Positions 1 through 8,048 of a DNA stretch of 64,000 nt are shown here, one piece after another (within the stretch, counting starts at the first letter, position 1; each line of letters starts with the position of its first letter). This DNA comes from Clostridium sp. AF27-2AA (GTDB lineage Bacteria > Bacillota > Clostridia > Lachnospirales > Lachnospiraceae), in contig NZ_QUFI01000008.1 in the NCBI RefSeq assembly GCF_003478505.1, positions 1 through 64,000 of the forward strand, given 5' to 3'. Position numbers and translations under genes: made by a program. The notes under the pieces were generated by a model. The model did not search any database, was not told the origin of the DNA, and was given only the letters and a program-made list of their open reading frames with translations.

Positions 1-24
1 CATCGAGCAGAGTTTTACACCTAA

Positions 25-111
25 TTGGGGATAAAACAGCTCATGGCTGGCGGCGGTGTTGCCCTCATCGGCACCACCCTTGTACCTCTGCTCTCCGGAC
101 TGTTCGGTTAA
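25..111 (+). CDS. C-terminal fragment of a Maff2-like small membrane protein
   Basis: The reading frame ending at the TAA at 109-111 encodes GIKQLMAGGG followed by a hydrophobic stretch ending LLSGLFG. This resembles the C-terminus of Maff2-family small membrane proteins, which usually lie just before the VirB6-like gene in Tn1549-type elements. The next gene starts 25 bases downstream. In this frame a TAA stop sits at 22-24, so the family sequence does not run continuously off the left edge. An ATG at 43 has no good ribosome site. The gene may be broken, or an insertion may end near position 24. The upstream part is outside the window. Confidence 0.4.
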   Translation: MGIKQLMAGGGVALIGTTLVPLLSGLFG

Positions 112-136
112 TCACAAAACAAGGAGGTAATCGCCT

Positions 137-1003
137 TTGGACAGCATACTCCAACAGATCACAGACTGGCTGAAAGAAATGCTCGTTTCAGCTATTATGG
201 GAAATCTGTCGGGGATGTTTGAGTCCGTCAACAACCAGGTTGGCGAGATAGCAACCTCCGTTGGCATGACCCCGGCGAATTTTTCGCCGGGTGTCTTTGC
301 CATGGTACGAAACATCTCCGAGTCAGTGATTATCCCAATCGCAGGCTTGATTCTGACCTTCATTGCCTGTTATGAGCTAATTCAGATGATTATTGACCAC
401 AACAATCTGGCAAATTTTGAAACCTGGATCTTCTTCAAATGGGTGTTCAAGACTTTTGTTGCGGTCATGTTAATCACAAACACATTCAATATCACGATGG
501 CTGTGTTTGATGTGACACAGCACGTTATAAACGCAAGCGCCGGTATCATATCCGGAAATACTGCCATAGATGCTTCGGCATTGGAAACAATGGAAGAAAC
601 GCTGATGGCAATGGATTTGGGTCCTTTGCTCGGCTTGTTCCTGCAATCCTTTATCGTGCAGGTCACGATGTCCGCTTTGGCAATCATCATCTTTGTGATC
701 GTCTACGGTCGAATGATTGAAATTTATCTGATGGTCAGCCTTGCCCCGATTCCGCTTTCCACTTTTGGAAACAGAGAACAGAGCAATATCGGACAGAATT
801 ATCTGCGTTCGCTGTTTGCAATCGGATTCCAGGGATTCCTGATTATGATCTGCGTGGGCATTTATGCGGTGCTGATTCAGTCTATCGCATTCAGTGATGA
901 CATCATCGGTTCTATCTGGGGTGTTATGGGCTACACCGTCCTTTTGTGCTTCACCCTGTTTAAGACTGGTTCGCTTGCGAAGGGTGTATTCAGCGCTCAC
1001 TAA
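137..1003 (+). CDS. VirB6/TrbL-like conjugation channel membrane protein
   Basis: Encodes 288 residues with several hydrophobic segments (roughly 60-85, 105-130, 165-200, 230-255 and 262-280), as expected for the polytopic inner-membrane channel subunit of a type IV secretion system. The start is TTG at 137 behind AAGGAGG. It sits between a Maff2-like fragment and prgI, the usual order in Tn1549/CTn-type elements. It probably forms part of the membrane pore through which the transferred strand passes. The family call rests on hydropathy and gene order rather than on a catalytic motif. Confidence 0.75.
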   Translation: MDSILQQITDWLKEMLVSAIMGNLSGMFESVNNQVGEIATSVGMTPANFSPGVFAMVRNISESVIIPIAGLILTFIACYELIQMIIDHNNLANFETWIFFKWVFKTFVAVMLITNTFNITMAVFDVTQHVINASAGIISGNTAIDASALETMEETLMAMDLGPLLGLFLQSFIVQVTMSALAIIIFVIVYGRMIEIYLMVSLAPIPLSTFGNREQSNIGQNYLRSLFAIGFQGFLIMICVGIYAVLIQSIAFSDDIIGSIWGVMGYTVLLCFTLFKTGSLAKGVFSAH

Positions 1004-1020
1004 GGGAAGGAGGAAATTGT

Positions 1021-1455
1021 TTGGCAGCGTATATTCCCGTACCTCGTGACCTGACGAGGGTAAAAACAAAAGTGTTCTTCAATCTGACGAAACGGCAGTT
1101 ACTTTGCTTTGGTGCGGCGGCGCTCATCGGAGTGCCGATTTTCTTTCTGGTCAAAGCAACCGGAAATGTGAGCCTTGCAGCACTGTCCATGATGATCGTC
1201 ATGTTACCGTTGTTCTTTCTGGCAATGTATGAAAAGGATAGTCAGCCGTTGGAAGTGGTTGTAGAACACTTCATTCAGACCAAATTCGTTCGTCCCAAGG
1301 TTCGCCCTTATCAGACGGACAACTATTATGACGCTTTGATGCGTCAGTACAAACTGGAAAAGGAGGTTGAACGAATTGTTTTTCAAAAAGAAGCCACAGG
1401 CAAGAAACATCAAAATGCCTGCAAATCTGAATCGGAAGCAGCAGCGAGAAATTAA
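1021..1455 (+). CDS. prgI: PrgI family conjugation membrane protein
   Basis: Encodes 144 residues from a TTG start behind GGAAGGAGG. The N-terminus (IPVPRDLTRVKTKVF) followed by two hydrophobic helices at about 30-48 and 54-72 is the PrgI/VirB3-like pattern. These proteins sit in the membrane next to the VirB4 ATPase. The 3' end overlaps the VirB4 gene by about 80 bases, implying translational coupling. The last 25 or so residues are hydrophilic and correspond to the overlap, so they may be poorly conserved. Confidence 0.8.
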   Translation: MAAYIPVPRDLTRVKTKVFFNLTKRQLLCFGAAALIGVPIFFLVKATGNVSLAALSMMIVMLPLFFLAMYEKDSQPLEVVVEHFIQTKFVRPKVRPYQTDNYYDALMRQYKLEKEVERIVFQKEATGKKHQNACKSESEAAARN

Positions 1456-3802
1456 AGCTGTTGTGGAACGGGCAAAGAAGGACAACGGTATTCCGCAGAC
1501 TGCACAGCAGTCCATTCCCTTTCAGAGAATGTTCCCGGATGGCATCTGCCGTGTCACTGACAGTTATTACACCAAGACCATTCAGTTTCAGGACATCAAC
1601 TATCAGCTGGCACAGCAGGAAGATAAGACTGCCATCTTCGATGAGTGGTGCAGTTTCCTGAATTTCTTTGACAGCTCCATTCACTTTGAGCTTTCCTTTA
1701 TGAACCTGAGTACCGATGCTGAAAGCTTTGAAAAGAGTATCCGTATCCCGTTCAAGAAGGACAGCTTCAATCCCGTCCGTGCCGAGTATAGCCAGATGCT
1801 GAAAAAGCAGTTGGCGCAGGGCAACAACGGCTTGACCAAAACCAAGTACCTGACATTCGGCATTGAAGCCGAATCCATGCGGCAGGCAAAGCCGAGACTC
1901 AACCATATCGAAAACGATCTGCTCAATAACTTTCGGCGTTTGGGTGTCATTGCCACTACCATGAACGGCAAAGAGCGGCTGCATCTGATGCACTCTATGT
2001 TCCACATGGGTGATAATGATAAGTTCTTCTTCGATTGGAAGTATCTTGTGGAATCCGGGCTGTCCGTAAAGGACTTCATTGCTCCGACGGCGTTTGCCTT
2101 TAAGACCAACCGCACCTTCCAGATGGGCAGTATCTTCGGTTCGATGTCTTATCTGGCAATTACGGCATCAGACCTGTCTGATCGTATGCTGGCGGATTTT
2201 CTGGATATGGAATCCACGCAGATCGTGACCATGCACATCCAGTCGGTTGACCAGACTGCGGCGATTAAGACCATCAAGAGAATCATCACCGAGCTTGACC
2301 GTTCCAAAATCGAGGAACAGAAAAAGGCTGTGCGTTCTGGCTATGACATGGACATTATCCCATCTGACCTTGCTACCTATGGTAAAGATGCGAAGTCACT
2401 TCTGAAAGAATTGCAGAGCCAGAATGAGCGAATGTTCATGGTGACATTTCTGGTGCTGAACACCGGGCGCACCGAGCAGGAACTGGAGAACAATGTGTTC
2501 CAGGCACAGAGCATCGCCCAGAAGCATAACTGCAATCTGCGTCGTTTGGATTTTCAGCAGGAATCCGGACTGATGAGCAGCCTGCCTTTGGCACAAAACC
2601 TGATTGAGATTCGTCGTGGCCTGACTACCAGTTCCACGGCTATTTTTGTGCCTTTCACCACGCAGGAGCTGTTCCAGAATGGTGGAGAAACGCTCTATTA
2701 CGGGCTGAATGCTCTGTCGAACAACCTTATCATGGTGGACAGAAAGAAGCTCAAGAACCCCAACGGACTGATTCTGGGTACTCCCGGTTCCGGTAAATCC
2801 TTTTCCGCAAAGCGTGAAATCACCAATGCGTTCCTGGTTACGGATGACGATATTATCATCTGCGACCCCGAAGCGGAATATGCGGCTCTGGTTCACAAGT
2901 TCAATGGTCAGGTGGTAAAAATCAGCTCCTCCAGTACCAACTATATCAACCCTATGGACATCAACCTGAACTACTCTGAGGATGACAACCCGGTAGCACT
3001 GAAAGCTGATTTTATCCTGTCCCTCTGTGAGTTGATTATGGGCAGTAAGGATGGCTTGCAGCCTATCGAAAAGACGGTTATCGACCGTTGTGTGCATCAG
3101 ATTTACCAGAGATATTTCGACAATCCTGCCCCTGAGAATATGCCGATCCTTGAGGATTTGTATGATGCCCTTCTGAAACAGGACGAAAAGGAAGCCCACC
3201 ATGTAGCGACCGCCTTGGAAATCTATGTTAAGGGTTCTCTGAAACTGTTTAACAACAGAACCAATGTGGATATTCAGAATCGTCTGGTGTGCTTCGACAT
3301 TAAGGAGCTGGGCAATCAGCTGAAAAAAATCGGTATGCTGATCGTTCAGGATCAGGTCTGGGGGCGTGTAACTGCCAACCGTTCTGCCGGTAAATCGACC
3401 AGATATTATATTGACGAGTTCCATCTGCTTCTGAAGGAAGAACAGACGGCAACCTATTCCGTAGAAATCTGGAAGCGATTCCGTAAATGGGGCGGCTTGC
3501 CGACCGGTATTACTCAGAATGTCAAAGACCTGCTTCGTTCCCCGGAGATTGCCAACATCCTCGAAAACTCTGATTTCATCTATATGCTGAATCAGGCAAG
3601 CGATGACCGAAGTATTCTGGCACAGCGGTTGAACATTTCGCCGCATCAGCTGTCCTATGTAACCAACTCCGGTGAGGGCGAAGGACTTCTGTTCTATGGC
3701 AATGTGATTCTGCCGTTCATTGACCGATTCCCGACAGATCTGGAACTGTATCGCATTATGACCACGAAGTTAAACGAGGTGGCACAGGAAAAGGAGGCGT
3801 AA
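1376..3802 (+). CDS. virB4: VirB4/TraE-type conjugation ATPase
   Basis: Encodes about 808 residues and is the energy-supplying ATPase of the type IV secretion apparatus at the inner face of the membrane. A Walker A motif (GTPGSGKS) lies near residue 467 and a Walker B-like motif (YYIDEFH) near residue 677. The N-terminal half matches the CagE/TrbE/VirB region by position. Two TTG codons could start it: 1367 is too close to the AGGAGG, while 1376 has a 9-base spacing and is preferred. The length is typical for Tn1549-type VirB4. It is followed three bases later by the NlpC/P60 gene, so the two are probably one transcript. Confidence 0.92.
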   Translation: MFFKKKPQARNIKMPANLNRKQQREIKAVVERAKKDNGIPQTAQQSIPFQRMFPDGICRVTDSYYTKTIQFQDINYQLAQQEDKTAIFDEWCSFLNFFDSSIHFELSFMNLSTDAESFEKSIRIPFKKDSFNPVRAEYSQMLKKQLAQGNNGLTKTKYLTFGIEAESMRQAKPRLNHIENDLLNNFRRLGVIATTMNGKERLHLMHSMFHMGDNDKFFFDWKYLVESGLSVKDFIAPTAFAFKTNRTFQMGSIFGSMSYLAITASDLSDRMLADFLDMESTQIVTMHIQSVDQTAAIKTIKRIITELDRSKIEEQKKAVRSGYDMDIIPSDLATYGKDAKSLLKELQSQNERMFMVTFLVLNTGRTEQELENNVFQAQSIAQKHNCNLRRLDFQQESGLMSSLPLAQNLIEIRRGLTTSSTAIFVPFTTQELFQNGGETLYYGLNALSNNLIMVDRKKLKNPNGLILGTPGSGKSFSAKREITNAFLVTDDDIIICDPEAEYAALVHKFNGQVVKISSSSTNYINPMDINLNYSEDDNPVALKADFILSLCELIMGSKDGLQPIEKTVIDRCVHQIYQRYFDNPAPENMPILEDLYDALLKQDEKEAHHVATALEIYVKGSLKLFNNRTNVDIQNRLVCFDIKELGNQLKKIGMLIVQDQVWGRVTANRSAGKSTRYYIDEFHLLLKEEQTATYSVEIWKRFRKWGGLPTGITQNVKDLLRSPEIANILENSDFIYMLNQASDDRSILAQRLNISPHQLSYVTNSGEGEGLLFYGNVILPFIDRFPTDLELYRIMTTKLNEVAQEKEA

Positions 3803-3805
3803 TGT

Positions 3806-5542
3806 ATGGCGAAAAGACCTACACGACTCCGTTTTACCGAAGATGACCTTGCAGATTCTCATGTGAAGAAAGCTGCCGACCGTGCAGATAAGGCGGTTGA
3901 TAGGGCTGAAAAAGCGGCAGACAAATTGGCTTCTAAAAAGGCAAAGCCGAAGCTAAAGCTGGAAACAGATGCAGCCGGTTCCCGTAAAGCAAAGCTCCGT
4001 TTTGAAAAAGCGGAGTTTACGGAAATCGAGCGCCCATCTGTGGCAAAGCACATGGCAAGCCGTGGTGCCGCAGTCACGCTCACATCCAAAGCACATCGGG
4101 CGGTGTCAGAATATGAGGATGATAATATCGGCGTTCAGGCTGTGCAGGAAACGACCAAGGCTGTTGAATCCACTGTCTATACCGTCGATCATGCCGTTTA
4201 CAGTCACAAGCTGAAAGCCTACGACAAGGCGGAAAAGCTGGTTGAGAAGTCAGATAAAGCAAATGTAAATGCCCTGTATGAGAAGTTCAAAAAGGACAAC
4301 CCCGATGCCGGTTCCAATCCCTTTTCCCGTTGGCAACAGAAAAGGGCAATCAAGAAAGAATATGCTGCCGCCAAAGCCGGTAAGAATACCGCTTCGACAA
4401 CGGCTTCTGCATCTAAGGGTGCAGGCAAGGCAACGGGCAAAGCAGCTCAGGGAGCCAAGAACATCACAGAAAGAGTAACGGAGTTCTGCACCACACACTC
4501 TAAAACGATTCTGTTTGTTTTGATTGCCGGACTGCTTTTTATGATACTCTCAGGGATGTTCTCGTCTTGTTCGGCTATGTTCCAAGGCGGCACACAGATC
4601 ATTCTGGGAACTTCTTTTACTGCAAAAGAGGAAGATATTATTGGTGCGGACAATGATTACAAGGCTTTGGAAGCTGCGCTCCGCAATAAAATCAATAATA
4701 TCGAGCGTACTCATAGCGGATATGACGAGTACCGGTATGACCTTGATGAAATCAACCACAATCCTTATGAGCTGGCGGCGTATTTGACGGTGAAGTTTGA
4801 GGATTACACCAGAGATGAGGTGCAGGCTACCCTGCAATGGCTATTTGAGCAACAATATGAGCTGACCCTGACGGAAGTAGTAGAGATTCGTACACGAACA
4901 ACATCTTCTACTGATCCCGAAACGGGAGAGACAACAACAGAGGAAGAAGATTACGAATATTATATTCTGAATGTGAAGCTCAGAAATAAGGGCTTGAACA
5001 GTGTGATTTCAAATTCCGGCTTGTCGGAAGATGATATGGAGCGATATAGAATTTTGCTTCAGACAAGGGGCAACAGACCGGATATTTTCGGAAATGACAT
5101 TTACGCCACCCCTGGCGGCGAGTACACCGATTATGATATTCCGGGCGAAGCGCTGACAGACACAAGATTTGCCAATATGATTCGGGAAGCTGAAAAATAT
5201 CTGGGATACCCGTATGTGTGGGGCGGCAGCAGCCCGTCTACCTCCTTTGACTGCTCCGGATTTGTTTCCTATGTAATCAATCACTGCGGAAACGGTTGGA
5301 GTGTTGGTCGTTTGACCGCAAACGGTTTGATGGGCGTATGCGACATTATCCCGAAAAGCTCTGCCAAACCGGGAGATTTGATTTTCTTCCAAGGCACTTA
5401 TGATACCTCCGGTGCATCACACGTTGGTATCTATGTTGGCAATGGTATGATGATCCACTGCGGAAACCCCATTTCCTACGCTTCTATCGAATCGAATTAC
5501 TGGCAACAGCATTTTTACTGCTTCGGCAGAATCAGAAACTAA
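3806..5542 (+). CDS. CD1107-type conjugation protein with NlpC/P60 peptidoglycan hydrolase domain
   Basis: Encodes 578 residues. The first 230 are highly charged and Ala/Lys-rich, with coiled-coil character, and lie on the cytoplasmic side. One membrane helix follows at about 233-255, then an extracellular region of about 200 residues. The C-terminal NlpC/P60 domain starts near residue 455; its catalytic Cys is in DCSGFV (about 482) and its His in SHVGIYVG (about 538). Such proteins open the cell wall locally for assembly of the transfer channel. The start at 3806 has AAAGGAGG upstream. The VirB8-like middle region is inferred from position only. Confidence 0.88.
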   Translation: MAKRPTRLRFTEDDLADSHVKKAADRADKAVDRAEKAADKLASKKAKPKLKLETDAAGSRKAKLRFEKAEFTEIERPSVAKHMASRGAAVTLTSKAHRAVSEYEDDNIGVQAVQETTKAVESTVYTVDHAVYSHKLKAYDKAEKLVEKSDKANVNALYEKFKKDNPDAGSNPFSRWQQKRAIKKEYAAAKAGKNTASTTASASKGAGKATGKAAQGAKNITERVTEFCTTHSKTILFVLIAGLLFMILSGMFSSCSAMFQGGTQIILGTSFTAKEEDIIGADNDYKALEAALRNKINNIERTHSGYDEYRYDLDEINHNPYELAAYLTVKFEDYTRDEVQATLQWLFEQQYELTLTEVVEIRTRTTSSTDPETGETTTEEEDYEYYILNVKLRNKGLNSVISNSGLSEDDMERYRILLQTRGNRPDIFGNDIYATPGGEYTDYDIPGEALTDTRFANMIREAEKYLGYPYVWGGSSPSTSFDCSGFVSYVINHCGNGWSVGRLTANGLMGVCDIIPKSSAKPGDLIFFQGTYDTSGASHVGIYVGNGMMIHCGNPISYASIESNYWQQHFYCFGRIRN

Positions 5543-5556
5543 AGGAGGGATGGCGA

Positions 5557-5814
5557 TTGAGTGCCAAGTTAGACAGAATAGGTGCAGACCTTGAAAAAGC
5601 CCGTAAGAAACGGGCAGAATGGGATGCTAAGGTGAAAGACCTGGAACGCAGATACCGTGAGGAGGAAAATTCCGAAATCCATGAGATGGTTCATGCTGCG
5701 AACCTGAATCCCGAACAGCTTTCCGAGCTGCTCCGTATGTTTGCTGCGGATATGGCTCCGAAGCCTGATACGATCAATACTATGAATGAGGAGGAAACGC
5801 AGAATGAGATTTAA
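5557..5814 (+). CDS. DUF4315 family conjugation-associated protein
   Basis: Encodes 85 residues, starting with TTG at 5557 behind AAAGGAGG. It is hydrophilic, with a charged helix in the first half (LEKARKKRAEWDAKVKDLE), typical of the DUF4315 proteins found between the NlpC/P60 gene and the DUF4366 gene in CTn-type elements. Its 3' end overlaps the next gene by 11 bases. The molecular role is unknown; conservation in position suggests a small accessory part of the transfer apparatus. Confidence 0.75.
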   Translation: MSAKLDRIGADLEKARKKRAEWDAKVKDLERRYREEENSEIHEMVHAANLNPEQLSELLRMFAADMAPKPDTINTMNEEETQNEI

Positions 5815-6487
5815 GAAAATTGGAGCCGCATTGCTGGCGTGTGCAATGTGTTTTGGCGTGTTTTCTACAACGGCATTTGCCTATGTAGATGAAAGCGTAG
5901 CGACTGAAGAACCTGCGGTCGAAGAAAAAGTTCCCGAAACAGAGCCGGAGGAGCCGATGCTACCGCTTACTCCCGACGGCAATCTGACTTTGGTTGATGA
6001 CGCTGGCTCGCCTACGAAAAGCGGAAAGCAGTTCATTACCGCTGTAACCAAAAACGGAAACTACTTCTATATCATCATTGACCGTGATGATAAGGGCGAG
6101 GAAACCGTGCATTTTCTGAATCAGGTGGATGAAGCCGACCTGCTCAAGCTGATGGACGAGGAAGAAGTTGCAGAGTTCACCAAGCCGGTTGAGGAAACAA
6201 AGCCGGAAGTAGTTGAAACAGTTCCTGAAATTACAGAACCGACACCGGAGGAAAAGCCGAAATCCACAAATATGCTCCCGGCGATTCTTACTCTGATTGT
6301 GCTTGCCTGTGGTGGTGGATTCTTCGTATTTAAGAAAGTCCAGGAAAAGAAGAAGGCACAGGAAGCGGCAAAGCCTGACCCAGATGCTGATTATGTGGAC
6401 GATGACGAGGACTATGGGTACGATCCGGAGTTTGAGGACGACGATGAAGATAGCTCCGTCGATGAAGATGATAATGAACCTGTGTAA
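5804..6487 (+). CDS. DUF4366 family secreted membrane-anchored conjugation protein
   Basis: Encodes 227 residues. The N-terminal signal peptide (KK then ALLACAMCFGVF, cut after AFA) is followed by an acidic, Pro/Glu-rich extracellular part. A central folded segment contains NGNYFYIIIDRDDKG, and a membrane helix lies near 165-185 before a strongly acidic cytoplasmic tail. This layout matches the DUF4366 (CD1107-like) family of Tn1549-type elements. The ATG at 5804 has GAGGAAACG upstream and lies within the end of the DUF4315 gene. Function is unknown, probably a structural surface component of the mating channel. Confidence 0.75.
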   Translation: MRFKKIGAALLACAMCFGVFSTTAFAYVDESVATEEPAVEEKVPETEPEEPMLPLTPDGNLTLVDDAGSPTKSGKQFITAVTKNGNYFYIIIDRDDKGEETVHFLNQVDEADLLKLMDEEEVAEFTKPVEETKPEVVETVPEITEPTPEEKPKSTNMLPAILTLIVLACGGGFFVFKKVQEKKKAQEAAKPDPDADYVDDDEDYGYDPEFEDDDEDSSVDEDDNEPV

Positions 6488-6508
6488 ACAGGATAGGCTT
6501 GATGCCTG

Positions 6509-6581
6509 GGGCAGCCTTCGGGTTGCCTTTACATAGTTTCCGCTTTCAAAAAATAAAAAAATTTGCGTTTTTGAAAGTGAC
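6509..6581 (+). promoter_or_regulatory. Terminator-like hairpin with TTTACATAG, then inverted repeat
   Basis: A GC-rich hairpin (GGCAGCC, loop TTC, GGGTTGCC) at 6509-6527 is followed by TTTACATAG, a pairing that recurs elsewhere in this element. Immediately after it lies a 10-bp inverted repeat, CTTTCAAAAA at 6543-6552 and TTTTTGAAAG at 6568-6577. This can end transcription of the transfer operon or bind a repressor of the next gene. Confidence 0.5.
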
Positions 6582-6584
6582 ATC

Positions 6585-6613
6585 TTGCATATACTATTAG
6601 CAGACAGTATAAT
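6585..6613 (+). promoter_or_regulatory. Predicted promoter of the DUF4143 ATPase gene
   Basis: TTGCAT at 6585-6590 and TATAAT at 6608-6613 are separated by 17 bases. It reads into the ATPase gene at 6675. Two related A/T-rich repeats flank it (6555-6581 and 6642-6671, both ending in a TTTTTGAAAG core and GTGAC), which could be binding sites. Confidence 0.6.
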
Positions 6614-6674
6614 AAGTACAGCGAAGCGGTTTCGAGAAATGAAAAAATTTCAATTTTTGAAAGCGGGTGACTAT

Positions 6675-7871
6675 ATGAAAACAATCACGAGAGCAAAATA
6701 TCTCGATAGAATCATTGAACTGAATGGTACTCCTGACATCAAGATCATCACGGGCATTCGTCGATCTGGTAAGTCCAAATTGATGCAGGCGTATATTGCG
6801 TATCTGAAAAGCAATTTTGAAAACATCAATATTATCTTCATCGACTTCATGGATTTGGCGTATGAAGAAATCAAGGAATACCATGCCTTACACGCCTATG
6901 TGGAAGAACATTATCAGGAAGGAAAAACGAACTACCTGTTTGTAGACGAGGTTCAGATGTGTCCCAAGTTTGAGTTGGCAATCAATAGCCTGTACTCTAA
7001 GGGAAAATACGACATCTATGTAACAGGCTCTAATGCTTTCCTGTTGAGTGCAGATCTGGCAACTCTGTTTACCGGACGCTATATTGAAATTCATGTGTTT
7101 CCTTTCAGCTTCCAGGAATATTGCCAGTATTATGATGATATTAGTGACAAAGATAAGCTCTTTGATGAGTACGCTATCAAGGGCGGTTTAGCAGGTTCCT
7201 ATGCTTATAGAACCGAAAAAGACAGAACAAACTATATCAAAGAGGTCTACGAAACGATTGTTACAAGGGATTTGGTACAGAAATATACTCTCCCGGACAC
7301 TTTGGTTTTACAACGTCTGAGCGAGTTCCTTATGGATAATATCAGCAACCTGACTTCTCCGAATAAGGTCAGTCAGCTACTGACAGCAAATGAGACTCCA
7401 ACCAATCATGTAACCGTCGGCAAGTACATTAAGTATTTGTGCAATGCTTTTGTATTTTATGATATTAAGAGATATGACATCCGAGGTAAGAAATACCTTG
7501 AAAGCTCTGAAAAGTTCTATTTGTGTGACAGCGGTATTCGATATGCAATACTGGGAAGCAGAAATATAGACTATGGCAGAGTATATGAAAACGTTGTTTG
7601 TATCGAGCTTCTTCGCCGTGGATATGATGTCTATGTCGGCAAGCTCTATCAAAAGGAAATCGACTTTGTTGCTCAGAGAGGTAGCGAAAAGATTTATATT
7701 CAGGTCAGCGACAACATTTCCGGGCAGGAAACATTTGAGAGAGAATGCTCTCCTCTGCTTCAGATTCGAGACGCTTATCCGAAAATGATTATTGCCAGAA
7801 CCAAACATCCCCAATATAGCTATGAAGGAATCGAAATTCACGATATAGCCGATTGGTTGCTACAAGAATAA
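6675..7871 (+). CDS. AAA ATPase with DUF4143-type C-terminal domain
   Basis: Encodes 398 residues. A P-loop (GIRRSGKSKL) lies near residues 24-33 and a Walker B-like LFVDEVQM near 88. The C-terminal half resembles the DUF4143 domain, which is related to restriction-type nuclease folds (YENVVCIELLRRG followed by EIDFVAQ). Such proteins are common in mobile regions; their role is unsettled. The ATG at 6675 follows GGGTGACTAT. It has its own promoter and terminator, so it is an independent unit inserted between the transfer genes and topB. The E-x-D-F segment keeps the acidic residues expected of a nuclease-like site. Confidence 0.75.
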   Translation: MKTITRAKYLDRIIELNGTPDIKIITGIRRSGKSKLMQAYIAYLKSNFENINIIFIDFMDLAYEEIKEYHALHAYVEEHYQEGKTNYLFVDEVQMCPKFELAINSLYSKGKYDIYVTGSNAFLLSADLATLFTGRYIEIHVFPFSFQEYCQYYDDISDKDKLFDEYAIKGGLAGSYAYRTEKDRTNYIKEVYETIVTRDLVQKYTLPDTLVLQRLSEFLMDNISNLTSPNKVSQLLTANETPTNHVTVGKYIKYLCNAFVFYDIKRYDIRGKKYLESSEKFYLCDSGIRYAILGSRNIDYGRVYENVVCIELLRRGYDVYVGKLYQKEIDFVAQRGSEKIYIQVSDNISGQETFERECSPLLQIRDAYPKMIIARTKHPQYSYEGIEIHDIADWLLQE

Positions 7872-7879
7872 GCAAGGTG

Positions 7880-7922
7880 AAATATCTCCGTCATTCTCTT
7901 TTGAAATGATGGAGATATTTTT
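7880..7922 (+). terminator. Terminator after the DUF4143 ATPase gene
   Basis: An inverted repeat, AAATATCTCC with GTCATT on the left and AATGAT with GGAGATATTT on the right, is followed by TTTATT. It lies nine bases after the ATPase stop codon. Confidence 0.75.
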
Positions 7923-7982
7923 ATTATGACGGAGATTGTAGAACAGAAAATTGTATCAGGTTGCAAAAATCCTTTCCGAACT

Positions 7983-8029
7983 TTTTACATAGCAGTCATG
8001 CACTACGGTGTGTGGCTGCTTATTTTTTT
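7983..8029 (+). promoter_or_regulatory. TTTTACATAG motif and T-tailed hairpin before topB
   Basis: TTTTACATAG at 7983-7992 overlaps the left arm of a hairpin (AGCAGTCA ... TGGCTGCT, about 7991-8020) that ends in a run of seven Ts. The hairpin ends only a few bases before the topB ribosome site, so it could act as an attenuator rather than a plain terminator. Confidence 0.45.
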
Positions 8030-8048
8030 GTGAAAGGAGCAGATGCAA

